A stretch of DNA of 64,000 nucleotides, from positions 45,220 through 109,219 of the forward strand of contig CCKK01000016.1 in assembly GCA_001048675.1 (NCBI GenBank), in the 5' to 3' direction. A program made the position numbers and the translations under genes. The notes below the pieces were generated by a model, which saw nothing but the letters and a program-made list of their open reading frames with translations, was not told the DNA's origin and made no database searches. Below, in pieces: positions 1 through 8,380 of the stretch; positions within the stretch are counted from its first letter, which is position 1, and every line of letters begins with the position of its first letter. The DNA comes from Vibrio diabolicus (GTDB lineage: Bacteria; Pseudomonadota; Gammaproteobacteria; Enterobacterales; Vibrionaceae).

Positions 1-288
1 CAGACCGAAGCATACAAGGAATATACTCATCGACTTTCTCTAATAACAAATGCATTAGGCCCAACGAAAGATGATGAAACTAGGAATGATGAATTGGTAA
101 AATGTTTAGGACTGGTTCTTAAAGATTTACAGGCGATTAATCGAGAAGAGTTTAAGGAAGCAACACACCTTAAAACCCACTACATTTTTCCAAACTCTAA
201 ACAAGATAAGTACATCGAAAATCAATCCAACACGAATAGTAATAATGTGCCAAGTGAATTAAACGAACTAGAAAAACCTACGCCATAA
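1..288 (+). CDS. Partial hypothetical protein (C-terminal 95 residues)
   Basis: The reading frame is open from the first base of the window and stops with TAA at 286-288, so only the C-terminus is seen. The internal TTG at 94 need not be a start because the frame continues upstream. The fragment is polar and asparagine/lysine rich, with a low-complexity tail rich in Asn, Ser and Glu. It shows no domain, signal or membrane segment that I recognise. The DNA is more AT-rich than the housekeeping genes that follow. That fits an accessory gene next to conserved core genes, but this is inference. No function is proposed. Confidence 0.6.
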   Translation, partial: QTEAYKEYTHRLSLITNALGPTKDDETRNDELVKCLGLVLKDLQAINREEFKEATHLKTHYIFPNSKQDKYIENQSNTNSNNVPSELNELEKPTP

Positions 289-553
289 CATGACAAATCT
301 GCCTAATAGTAAATTTCCATCACTCAATGGCGGCAAAGTGGCGGCACAGGTCAGCTTTTGTCGTTATTCATAGGCCACAGCCGGATCGATGAGTTACTTA
401 CACTCTATATATAGCAAGGGATAGCAACGATTAGAGAGGTTTAGAAAGGCCGCAGCACATAATAAAGCTTTATGTTCATTCCACTAACCTAAAAAGAAAA
501 AGGAGCCAGTACGGCTCCTTCGTATTCTATCGCTAAATGTGAGTATTTACGAG
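289..553. other. Non-coding stretch with a TGGCGGCA direct repeat
   Basis: No credible gene lies between the partial gene and grxD. The stretch holds two copies of TGGCGGCA at 328-335 and 339-346. Their starts are 11 bases apart, about one helical turn. The far end contains the grxD terminator. The repeat could be a protein-binding site, for example for a recombinase at an island edge, but nothing else here proves that. Confidence 0.4.
500..520 (-). terminator. Rho-independent terminator of grxD
   Basis: An 8-base stem (AAGGAGCC / GGCTCCTT) with a short loop lies just past the grxD stop. On the minus strand it runs into a T-rich tract. Confidence 0.75.
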
Positions 554-889
554 TTACTCAGCTTGGTCTTCAGCGCGCGCTGCAGCTTCTTTGATTAGAG
601 GCTGAAGTTCACCTTTTTGGAACATTTCTAGAATGATGTCGCAACCGCCGATAAGCTCGCCTTCAACCCATAGTTGAGGGAATGTTGGCCATTGTGCGTA
701 CTTTGGTAGCTCAGCACGGATATCTGGGTTTTGCAGAATGTCTACGTAAGCGAACTTCTCACCACATGCCATTAGAGCCTGTGACGCTTGAGAAGAGAAA
801 CCACAGCTTGGCAGTTTCGGTGATCCTTTCATGTACAGCAGGATTGAGTTTTCAGAGATCTGCTGTTTGATTTTGTCGATAGTTTCCAT
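554..889 (-). CDS. grxD: Monothiol glutaredoxin Grx4 (GrxD)
   Basis: This is a cytoplasmic monothiol glutaredoxin. In this family the protein binds or transfers [2Fe-2S] clusters, usually with BolA-type partners. The CGFS active-site motif follows a conserved MKGSPKLPS segment, and the GSH-binding WPTFPQLWVEGELIGGCD region is intact. I place the start at ATG 889 (111 residues) because GAGGAAG lies just upstream and the N-terminus then aligns with E. coli GrxD. An ATG at 904 would add five residues but has no ribosome site. The gene is monocistronic and divergent from sodB. Confidence 0.93.
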   Translation of the reverse strand: METIDKIKQQISENSILLYMKGSPKLPSCGFSSQASQALMACGEKFAYVDILQNPDIRAELPKYAQWPTFPQLWVEGELIGGCDIILEMFQKGELQPLIKEAAARAEDQAE

Positions 890-1173
890 CGCTTCCTCAT
901 TCATGGGTTTGAACTTTGTTTATTTGCCACATTCTACTCAATAACGACAGAATAAAAACCATATAATTAATAAGGCTTAAATTCAGGTTGCTTGATGGCG
1001 AACAATTCAGCACTTCACAGCCGCTAACCCCTTAAAATATTTTCATATCGGGGTTTTAATAAAGTAAAAACTTGCTAAAATACTTAGCAAGTCAGCCTTA
1101 AAGGCTACATAGCTATAAAAAACACTGGAAGCAATCGAAAGGTCATCCTTTCAAATCAATGGAGAATCGAGTA

Positions 1174-1758
1174 ATGGCATTTGAACTACCAGCTCTTCCT
1201 TACGCGAAAGACGCACTAGAACCACACATCTCAGCAGAGACTCTAGACTACCACCACGGTAAGCACCACAACACTTACGTTGTTAAGCTAAATGGTCTTA
1301 TCCCTGGCACTGAGTTCGAAGGCAAAACTCTAGAAGAGATCATCAAAACTTCTACTGGTGGCGTATTCAACAACGCTGCGCAAATCTGGAACCACACGTT
1401 CTACTGGCACTGTCTTGCTCCAAACGCGGGCGGCGAACCAACTGGCGCAGTTGCTGACGCAATCAACGCAGCATTCGGTTCTTTCGAAGAATTCAAAGCG
1501 AAGTTTACTGATTCAGCAATCAACAACTTCGGTTCTTCATGGACTTGGCTTGTTAAGAAAGCTGACGGCTCTCTAGAGATCGTTAACACTTCTAACGCTG
1601 CTACTCCTCTAACAGAAGAAGGTACAACACCACTTCTAACTGTTGACCTGTGGGAACACGCATACTACATCGATTACCGCAACGTACGTCCTGATTACAT
1701 GAACGGCTTCTGGGCACTTGTAAACTGGGACTTCGTAGCTGAGAACCTAGCGAAGTAA
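1174..1758 (+). CDS. sodB: Superoxide dismutase [Fe]
   Basis: This cytoplasmic enzyme dismutates superoxide to O2 and H2O2. The 194-residue length matches E. coli SodB (193). Metal ligands are present: His27 in the YHHGKHH segment, a His in NHTFYWH, and Asp/His in DLWEHAYY. The start at 1174 is preferred to the in-frame ATG at 1159 because GGAGA at 1161-1165 sits 8 bases upstream and [10 protein letters not shown] is the family N-terminus. Codon use looks strongly biased, as in a highly expressed gene. The choice of Fe over Mn rests on overall resemblance. Confidence 0.96.
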   Translation: MAFELPALPYAKDALEPHISAETLDYHHGKHHNTYVVKLNGLIPGTEFEGKTLEEIIKTSTGGVFNNAAQIWNHTFYWHCLAPNAGGEPTGAVADAINAAFGSFEEFKAKFTDSAINNFGSSWTWLVKKADGSLEIVNTSNAATPLTEEGTTPLLTVDLWEHAYYIDYRNVRPDYMNGFWALVNWDFVAENLAK

Positions 1759-1795
1759 TTTTACTTCCCCCTAAGTTCAATTTAGTCTTATTTTA

Positions 1796-1820
1796 AAAGC
1801 TCGCTGAACCAGCGAGCTTT
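1796..1820 (+). terminator. Terminator of sodB
   Basis: AAAGCTCGCTG and its complement CAGCGAGCTTT form an 11-base stem with a 3-base loop, followed by a T tract. Confidence 0.85.
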
Positions 1821-1913
1821 TTATTTTTCGCTTAAAAACTCCAATTTAATCTCTTCTTTTTCCTAAAGTTCTTCTCAGACACGCCGTTAAAATGGCATCG
1901 AGCGAGGAACATC

Positions 1914-2417
1914 ATGCAAATTCATACTTTAGACAAAGCGGCAATTATTAACGAGCTTCAGTTCGGCAATGGTATCAACCATGCTGTCCACGAAGGACGT
2001 CGTGCCGATTTTGCACTGATTTTGTCGATGTTTTCTAGCGATGTACGCGACGTTGTACCTGTAGAGGAAATCAAAGAAGTAGCCACTAGCGATGATATAC
2101 TCCGCCAACGACTTGAATTGTCAACGCCTCAAGCTCTTCGTTCTGATAGCAGCAGCTATGAGCTAGCAGCACAACAAGCAAAACAATTCCACGGTGCAGG
2201 TCTACCCTCAGCGAAACTGAGTCACTACTTGAAACCAGACGCCCTGACCTACTTGCCGGAAGATACGTTTAACCTTCCTGAAGACGTTTATCACAACCTA
2301 TCCGGTCATGAGCGACGCAAATTGGGCGAGCGCAACAAAAACCTCATCCCAGATGCAGGGCTATACAATCAACTAGTGACGGCTCAACGTCAGTATCAAA
2401 TTCAACTGCAAGTATAG
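1914..2417 (+). CDS. VC2046/SO_2500 family protein of unknown function
   Basis: This 167-residue soluble protein begins MQIHTLDKAA. I recognise the family as the conserved Vibrio/Shewanella hypothetical named after VC2046, which also sits next to sodB in V. cholerae. It has no signal peptide or membrane segment and no catalytic motif I can identify. A GAGCGAGGAA stretch just before the ATG supplies the ribosome site. Conserved linkage to sodB hints at co-inheritance, but the strong sodB terminator upstream means it probably has its own promoter. Function is unknown. Confidence 0.8.
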   Translation: MQIHTLDKAAIINELQFGNGINHAVHEGRRADFALILSMFSSDVRDVVPVEEIKEVATSDDILRQRLELSTPQALRSDSSSYELAAQQAKQFHGAGLPSAKLSHYLKPDALTYLPEDTFNLPEDVYHNLSGHERRKLGERNKNLIPDAGLYNQLVTAQRQYQIQLQV

Positions 2418-2608
2418 AGATCATTGTTCAACCAACAGCTTGCAGTATCCACAGTCAGAAATGTGACGCCTTACAAATTACCGCACAATAGTCCTCATCC
2501 AAAAGCGTTAGTTTGAAGTCTTTCACACTGAGCCTTTCTAATTTCAACCATGCTAATAGCACAAACCACTGGTGTATTTTTTTCACACAGGGATACAGTG
2601 AAGGTGTT

Positions 2609-3292
2609 ATGGATATTAAAGAATCAATTATTCTCGTCACGTCTGCAGGTTCTGTCATAGGAAGAACTTGTGCTAGTCACTTTGCTCACCTTGGAGCGAC
2701 GTTGATTCTTTGTGACCAAAACTCTAGCGCTCTAAAAGCGAGCTATGAGCAGATTAGTGCCTTCACAGATAAAGTTTATGCGATGAATGTGTGCAGTGAT
2801 AACACAACGTCCATTAACTTACTGTTTGATCAAATAGAATCGCAGCTGCGTGCGACACCAGACGTGATAGTCAATTGCTGGACGAGCTCTCCCATGCCAG
2901 GCTTGATGGCTCCCGAACCTATGAGTACTTACATTGATCACTTGTCTTCTGCAGCACGTTTCCTCTACACCTATGGCCAGGTGGGAGCCGAACGATTTCG
3001 CGCTAGAAATAAGAAAGGGGTAATTGTTAACGTCATTTCCCATGACAGCCATGAAGATTTAACGGGAGTCGAAAGCATGGCTGCTTTGGTGTCAGGTTTT
3101 ACTCACAGTTGGGCAAAGGAGCTCACTCCATTTAATATTCGGGTGGGTGGCGTCATTCCTTCGGTAAACCATACAAGAGAAGAACTTAACGAAAGGCACT
3201 GGGCAGAGATCCAAGATGAACTGGTTCGCAATACCGCATATATCGTATCAAATGAGTATTTTAGTGGCAGAGTGGTTGCTACTGAAGTATGA
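2609..3292 (+). CDS. SDR-fold protein with degenerate catalytic motif
   Basis: This is a 227-residue Rossmann-fold protein of the short-chain dehydrogenase/reductase family. The cofactor loop is unusual: TSAGSVIGR (11-19) stands where TGxxxGxG is expected. The NNAG motif is replaced by NCWT (89-92). In the helix that aligns with YxxxK the sequence reads VESMA (154-158), so both the catalytic Tyr and Lys are lost, while the following GFTHSWAKEL is classical. The ATG at 2609 has AAGG upstream. The frame is also open further upstream, but that extension lacks SDR features. It may be a pseudoenzyme or regulator. No substrate is proposed. Confidence 0.75.
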   Translation: MDIKESIILVTSAGSVIGRTCASHFAHLGATLILCDQNSSALKASYEQISAFTDKVYAMNVCSDNTTSINLLFDQIESQLRATPDVIVNCWTSSPMPGLMAPEPMSTYIDHLSSAARFLYTYGQVGAERFRARNKKGVIVNVISHDSHEDLTGVESMAALVSGFTHSWAKELTPFNIRVGGVIPSVNHTREELNERHWAEIQDELVRNTAYIVSNEYFSGRVVATEV

Positions 3293-3350
3293 ATGGGCAA
3301 CACGTTTGTTGCGTCAAGGGATCGCTATTACTCAACTCTTTCAACAAAAA

Positions 3351-3376
3351 AAGCCCCAGTCAAATGACTGGGGCTT
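3351..3376. terminator. Bidirectional terminator between the SDR gene and adhE
   Basis: AAGCCCCAGTC / GACTGGGGCTT forms an 11-base stem between the two convergent genes, with an A tract before it and a T tract after it. Confidence 0.85.
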
Positions 3377-3434
3377 TTACTTTTTCCCGGTTAAGGTTTC
3401 GTGCTAGCGAAAACCTTACTCACACGACTCTTGA

Positions 3435-6137
3435 TTACGCGTCAGCTTTTTCTTTCTTTGCTTTAGGCGCCGCTTTCGCTGCTTCTTGGTCTGCTTTCTT
3501 CTTGATAACTGTTGTACCTTCGAAAGTTTCACCTTCAACGAATGCTTTACCGTAGTAAGAAGCCATTAACACATCTTTAAGTTCGCTAATTAGTGGGTAG
3601 CGAGGGTTCGCACCAGTACATTGGTCATCGAACGCTTCAACTGCTAGCTCATCAAGTTTCGCGATAAAGTCTGCTTCAGCTACGCCTGCCGCTTGGATAG
3701 ACATTGGGATGTCTAGGTTCACTTTTAGCTCATCCAACCATGCTAGTAGACGTTCAATTTTCTGAGCAGTACGGTCACCAGCTTGGCTTAGACCTAAGTG
3801 GTCAGCAACTTCAGCGTAACGACGACGTGCTTGTGGACGGTCGTATTGAGAGAACGCTGTTTGTTTAGTTGGGTTATCGTTCGCGTTGTAACGTACAACG
3901 TTAGAGATAAGTAGTGCGTTTGCTAGGCCATGTGGAATGTGGAACTCAGCACCTAGTTTGTGCGCCATTGAGTGACAAACACCTAGGAATGCGTTAGCAA
4001 ATGCCACACCAGCGATAGTTGCTGCGTTGTGTACTTTCTCACGAGCGATTGGGTCGTTAGCGCCGTTCGCGTAGCTTGAAGGTAGGTATTCTTTTAGCAT
4101 CTTAAGTGCTTGTAGAGCCTGACCGTCAGAGTATTCATTCGCAAGAACAGATACGTAAGCTTCTAGAGCGTGAGTTACTGCATCGTAACCACCAAATGCT
4201 GTTAGAGACTTAGGCATGTTCATCACTAGGTTCGCATCAACGATAGCCATGTTTGGCGTGATTTCGTAGTCAGCTAGTGGGTATTTAGCGCCAGTCTTGT
4301 CGTCAGTAACAACCGCAAATGGCGTAACTTCTGAACCAGTACCTGAAGTTGTAGTGATACATACAAGCTCAGCTTTTTGACCCATTTTAGGGAACTTGTA
4401 AATACGTTTACGGATGTCCATAAAGCGCATTGCTAGTTCTTCGAAGTGAGTTTCTGGGTGCTCGTACATTACCCACATGATCTTCGCAGCATCCATTGGT
4501 GAACCACCACCTAGCGCTAAGATAACGTCTGGTTGGTAGCTAGCCATTTGAGCCGCACCTTTCTCTACTACAGAAAGCGTTGGGTCAGCTTCAACATCGA
4601 AGAATGTTTGAACTTCCATGCCTTGAGCTTTCAGTAGGCTTACTACGTCATCTGCGTAACCGTTGTTGAATAGGAAACGGTCAGTTACTAAGAATGCGCG
4701 TTTCTTACCTTCTAGGTCGCCTAGAGCAATTGGAAGGCTACCACGACGGAAGTAGATTGACTTAGGTAGTTTATGCCACAACATGTTTTCAGCTCGCTTC
4801 GCTACAGTTTTCTTGTTGATTAGGTGTTTAGGACCTACGTTCTCAGAGATAGAGTTACCACCCCATGAACCACAACCTAGAGTTAGAGAAGGCGCAACGT
4901 TGAAGTTGTACAAGTCACCGATACCACCGTGAGTAGTCGGGATGTTGATTAGGATACGAGCTGTCTTCATCTTGTCACCGAAGTAACGGATACGGTCAGC
5001 GTTAGTATCTTGGTTAGTGTAAAGACCAGATGTGTGGCCGATACCACCAATCTCAACCATAGTTACCGCTTGAGCAACCGCGTCTTCGAAGTTGTCAGCA
5101 CGGAATAGACCTAGAGTTGGAGATAGTTTCTCGTGAGCAAATGCGTCATCGTAAGAAACTTTACCCAGACCTTCACCAACAAGAACTTTAGTATCTGCTG
5201 GAACTTTAACGCCTGCCATTTCAGCGATTGCCGCTGCTGGCTGACCTACGATTTTCGCGTTTAGCGCGCCATCGATAAGAAGAACTTTACGAACTTTTTC
5301 TGCTTCTGCTTTGCTTAGTACGTAAGCTTTATGAGAAGCAAAACGCTCTTTTACTTCGTCGTACACTTCGTCAACTACGATTGCAGCCTGCTCAGAAGCA
5401 CACACTACGCCGTTGTCGAAAGTCTTAGACATAAGGATAGAAGCCACTGCACGTTTGATGTCAGCAGTTTCATCGATAACAACTGGAACGTTACCTGCAC
5501 CTACACCGATTGCTGGCTTACCAGAAGAGTAAGCTGCTTTAACCATGCCTGGACCACCAGTTGCAAGGATAAGCGCGATGTCATCGTGCTTCATTAGAGC
5601 GTTAGAAAGCTCAACAGAAGGTTGGTCGATCCAACCGATGATGTCTTTTGGTGCACCCGCTGCTACTGCTGCGTCTAGAACCAGTTTCGCTGCGTCGTTA
5701 GTCGAGTTTTTCGCACGTGGGTGTGGTGAGAAGATGATACCGTTACGAGTCTTCAGAGAGATTAGAGATTTGAAGATCGCTGTAGATGTAGGGTTAGTCG
5801 TTGGTACGATACCGCAGATGATACCTACAGGTTCAGCGATAGTCATAGTACCTAGGTTGTCATCCTCTTCTAGGATGCCACACGTTTGTTCGTCTTTGTA
5901 TTTGTTGTAGATAAACTCAGAAGCGAAGTGGTTCTTGATTACTTTATCTTCAACAATACCCATACCAGATTCTTCAACCGCTTGTTGAGCTAGCGGGATA
6001 CGGGCTTGGTTAGCTGCAAGAGACGCTGCACGGAAGATTTTGTCTACTTGCTCTTGAGAGTAAGTAGCGAACTCTTCTTGCGCTTTCTTAACGCGAGCGA
6101 CCATTGCATCTAGTTCAGCCATATTAGTTACAGGCAT
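3435..6137 (-). CDS. adhE: Bifunctional acetaldehyde-CoA / alcohol dehydrogenase
   Basis: AdhE reduces acetyl-CoA to acetaldehyde and then to ethanol, with two NADH, in mixed-acid fermentation; the family forms cytoplasmic spirosome filaments. The 900-residue protein has an N-terminal aldehyde dehydrogenase half (about 1-440, catalytic Cys in GVVCASEQ). Its C-terminal half is an iron-type alcohol dehydrogenase (about 450-870) with Fe-ligand regions GGYDAVTHALEAY and CHSMAHKLGAEFHIPHG. The last 20 residues form a Lys/Ala-rich tail. GGGAATCTCC-type purines lie before the ATG. The gene is divergent from a marC-family gene, as adhE and ychE are in E. coli. Confidence 0.97.
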   Translation of the reverse strand: MPVTNMAELDAMVARVKKAQEEFATYSQEQVDKIFRAASLAANQARIPLAQQAVEESGMGIVEDKVIKNHFASEFIYNKYKDEQTCGILEEDDNLGTMTIAEPVGIICGIVPTTNPTSTAIFKSLISLKTRNGIIFSPHPRAKNSTNDAAKLVLDAAVAAGAPKDIIGWIDQPSVELSNALMKHDDIALILATGGPGMVKAAYSSGKPAIGVGAGNVPVVIDETADIKRAVASILMSKTFDNGVVCASEQAAIVVDEVYDEVKERFASHKAYVLSKAEAEKVRKVLLIDGALNAKIVGQPAAAIAEMAGVKVPADTKVLVGEGLGKVSYDDAFAHEKLSPTLGLFRADNFEDAVAQAVTMVEIGGIGHTSGLYTNQDTNADRIRYFGDKMKTARILINIPTTHGGIGDLYNFNVAPSLTLGCGSWGGNSISENVGPKHLINKKTVAKRAENMLWHKLPKSIYFRRGSLPIALGDLEGKKRAFLVTDRFLFNNGYADDVVSLLKAQGMEVQTFFDVEADPTLSVVEKGAAQMASYQPDVILALGGGSPMDAAKIMWVMYEHPETHFEELAMRFMDIRKRIYKFPKMGQKAELVCITTTSGTGSEVTPFAVVTDDKTGAKYPLADYEITPNMAIVDANLVMNMPKSLTAFGGYDAVTHALEAYVSVLANEYSDGQALQALKMLKEYLPSSYANGANDPIAREKVHNAATIAGVAFANAFLGVCHSMAHKLGAEFHIPHGLANALLISNVVRYNANDNPTKQTAFSQYDRPQARRRYAEVADHLGLSQAGDRTAQKIERLLAWLDELKVNLDIPMSIQAAGVAEADFIAKLDELAVEAFDDQCTGANPRYPLISELKDVLMASYYGKAFVEGETFEGTTVIKKKADQEAAKAAPKAKKEKADA

Positions 6138-6787
6138 AGGGAATCTCCTAAAATTAACAAATATTAAAAACTTTTTACTAAGGCTATTACTTATCGTTTT
6201 TACTGTTTATCAGTCACTTAGAAAACAAACGTCTTAGTAAATTGCTTTCAGGACTGAGTATAATATTTCAGAGTGTGAAAAAAATTGACTTGGATCAGTT
6301 CTCACGACCTAAATACCACCAAAGTGGTGCCCCATCACACCAAAACGACATAACCCACTGATAAACAAATAAATTAACCTTCAATTTTTATTGAACAAAA
6401 AAGAAGCAAATAGACAAATAAATAAAAGAAACTACAACAACCTGTAAAAAAGTTTCATTTTTAGCCAACAAAATTACATGTAGGCCCAATTCCTTGTGCT
6501 ACTGAGAGTATATCGAACCGAATACATCTCTCTACAAACCACCTTAGTTTTTATCAAAAGTGTGCGAATGTTAACGTTTATGTAAAACAGCACGCTTTGA
6601 CAGCAACTTTATACGTAACAATTCTTTCCCAGATTGGATACAGTTTATTAAAGAATTAGTTTTTCTCACTAAAACAGTAGGAAATGCGTTAGTTTTTTTC
6701 ATTTCTTCCAACCCAACTTTTGCCTTACATTACGCCCAAATTACCCCTTCTCCTTTTCACTAATGTGAACTTTAATGAGTACGCAAC
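6138..6787. other. 650-base divergent control region of adhE and marC-family gene
   Basis: This AT-rich stretch has no credible coding sequence. It holds the adhE promoter/FNR region near 6250-6298 and a TTCAC-TAAT-GTGAA dyad at 6756-6769, close to the marC-family start. The middle (about 6300-6700) is rich in A and T tracts. I see no defined RNA fold in it. Confidence 0.5.
6250..6298 (-). promoter_or_regulatory. Putative FNR-activated promoter of adhE
   Basis: Positions 6285-6298 read TTGACTTGGATCAG, matching FNR consensus TTGATnnnnATCAA at 8 of 10 defined bases. On the minus strand a -10 hexamer TATACT lies at 6262-6257, predicting a start near 6250. The FNR site is then centred at about -41.5, the class II activator position. 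A TTTCA-N5-TGAAA dyad at 6266-6280 lies between them. Anaerobic activation of adhE fits its fermentative role. Confidence 0.6.
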
Positions 6788-7426
6788 ATGCAAACTTTTG
6801 AACTTGCTATCTTCTTGCAGTTTTTTCTTGGTTTGGTCGCCGCAGTAAACCCTGTTGGTATCATGCCTGTGTTTGTGTCACTAACCGGACATATGACACC
6901 AGACGAAAAGCGCAATACGGCAACCACAGCGAACGTGGCTGTTGCGATCATCCTGATCATTTCGCTCTTTGCTGGCCAGTTACTATTAGATATGTTCAGC
7001 ATTTCTCTGGATTCGTTTCGTGTTGCAGGTGGGCTACTGCTGCTTAGCATCGCGTTCTCGATGATGAGCGGTAAACTGGGGGAAGATAAACAAAACAAAC
7101 AGGAAAAATCAGAATACGTGAGTCGCGAGCAGATTGGTGTTGTTCCTCTTGCGATGCCGCTAATGGCAGGGCCAGGTGCAATCAGTTCGACTATTGTTTA
7201 CGGTGCACGCTACCCAAGCATGTTTGATACGGTAGGCATCAGCATTACAATTGGCTTGTTCTGTCTATGCTCGTGGCTGTTGTTCCGCTCTGCCCCACTG
7301 ATCGTGCGATTTTTGGGCCAAACTGGTATCAACGTCATTACCCGTATCATGGGTTTGATATTAGGCGCATTGGGTATTGAGTTTATCGCCAATGGTTTAC
7401 GCAACTTATTTCCAGGATTAGCCTGA
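6788..7426 (+). CDS. MarC family integral membrane protein (YchE-like)
   Basis: This 212-residue polytopic inner-membrane protein of the MarC/UPF0056 family has about six hydrophobic segments. The first carries the family-typical AVNPVGIMPVFVSLT, and a second half-repeat carries PLAMPLMAGPGAISS. The family's substrate is unsettled: members were once linked to multiple antibiotic resistance, and some are called neutral amino-acid transporters. Its place divergent from adhE repeats the E. coli ychE-adhE arrangement, which supports a YchE-type assignment. It is followed closely by the K+ channel gene. Confidence 0.85.
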   Translation: MQTFELAIFLQFFLGLVAAVNPVGIMPVFVSLTGHMTPDEKRNTATTANVAVAIILIISLFAGQLLLDMFSISLDSFRVAGGLLLLSIAFSMMSGKLGEDKQNKQEKSEYVSREQIGVVPLAMPLMAGPGAISSTIVYGARYPSMFDTVGISITIGLFCLCSWLLFRSAPLIVRFLGQTGINVITRIMGLILGALGIEFIANGLRNLFPGLA

Positions 7427-7461
7427 GTTTCTATAAAATTGTATGATAGAGCGATTCAACA

Positions 7462-8325
7462 ATGGATCGCTTTGTCATGACGACTGACTCTCTCAAACAT
7501 ACTCTTTATGTCACCATTTTTGGTACTCATACCAAAGCTGGTCGAACCTTCGATATTGCACTCATTATCGCGATTATCAGTTCTCTAATCGTGCTGGTAT
7601 TAGACTCAATACCATCCGTACGCGCCGAGTGGGCAAAAGAGCTGAAATACTTGGAGTACACTTTTACCGGTTTATTCACTATTGAGTATTTTCTCCGGCT
7701 TTATTGCTCTCCAAAACCAGCCGCCTATGCGAAAAGCTTTTATGGCGTCGTTGATTTACTCGCGATTTTACCTACTTACTTAGCACTGTTTTTCCCTTCT
7801 GCCTCCTTTATGGGCGTAATAAGAGCACTACGAGTCATGCGAATATTCCGCATACTCAAGTTGGTCCGCTATCTTCAAGAGTCCAACATCCTCTTACGCT
7901 CTCTACTGATGGCGCGCAGAAAGATTTTTATCTTCTTTAGCTCTGTCGCCATTATGGTCACGATCTTTGGGTCACTAATTTTTGTCATTGAGGGGCCTGA
8001 AAACGGATTTACTAGCATTCCGAAAAGTATTTATTGGGCTATTGTGACCATCACAACGGTTGGATATGGTGACTTGGTACCTCAAACAGATCTCGGAAAA
8101 GGGCTTGCCTCACTCACCATGTTGTTGGGTTATTCAATTTTGGCGGTCCCTACTGGTATTTTCACAGCAGAGCTTCACCAAGAAATGCAATCGCACAAAG
8201 TATTAGTGAAGTGTCCGAACTGTTCTCACGCCGGGCACGACTCTGATGCGACTTACTGTAAACACTGTGGTAGTGAACTGGCCGATCCTGACAAACGCGT
8301 TGTTCGTGGAGAAGACGAAGCATAA
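7462..8325 (+). CDS. Voltage-gated potassium channel with C-terminal zinc ribbon
   Basis: This 287-residue inner-membrane Kv-type channel has S1 at about 31-50 and an S4 voltage sensor with Arg121, Arg124, Arg127, Arg130, Lys133 and Arg136 at every third position. The selectivity filter TVGYGD is at 199-204, followed by S6 (about 215-236). A cytoplasmic tail follows with Cys251, Cys254, Cys266 and Cys269 in CPNC-X11-CKHC spacing, a likely zinc ribbon. ATG 7477, with GGAT upstream, is an alternative start. It lies 35 bases after the MarC-family gene and is probably co-transcribed. Confidence 0.88.
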   Translation: MDRFVMTTDSLKHTLYVTIFGTHTKAGRTFDIALIIAIISSLIVLVLDSIPSVRAEWAKELKYLEYTFTGLFTIEYFLRLYCSPKPAAYAKSFYGVVDLLAILPTYLALFFPSASFMGVIRALRVMRIFRILKLVRYLQESNILLRSLLMARRKIFIFFSSVAIMVTIFGSLIFVIEGPENGFTSIPKSIYWAIVTITTVGYGDLVPQTDLGKGLASLTMLLGYSILAVPTGIFTAELHQEMQSHKVLVKCPNCSHAGHDSDATYCKHCGSELADPDKRVVRGEDEA

Positions 8326-8351
8326 AAAAGAGCTCCCTAGGGAGCTCTTTT
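8326..8351. terminator. Bidirectional terminator between K+ channel gene and asd
   Basis: AAAAGAGCTCCCTAGGGAGCTCTTTT is a perfect palindrome with flanking A and T tracts, placed between the two convergent stops. Confidence 0.85.
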
Positions 8352-8380
8352 ATTTTGTCATCAAACAAAGATTGATGTGA

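Noticed and set aside
2513..2608. N-terminal extension of the SDR protein at 2609
   Set aside because: The added 32 residues show no SDR features; AAGG directly before ATG 2609 gives the better start.
5331..5910. Long plus-strand frames inside adhE
   Set aside because: They are antisense to a strongly conserved gene and have no homology or ribosome sites.
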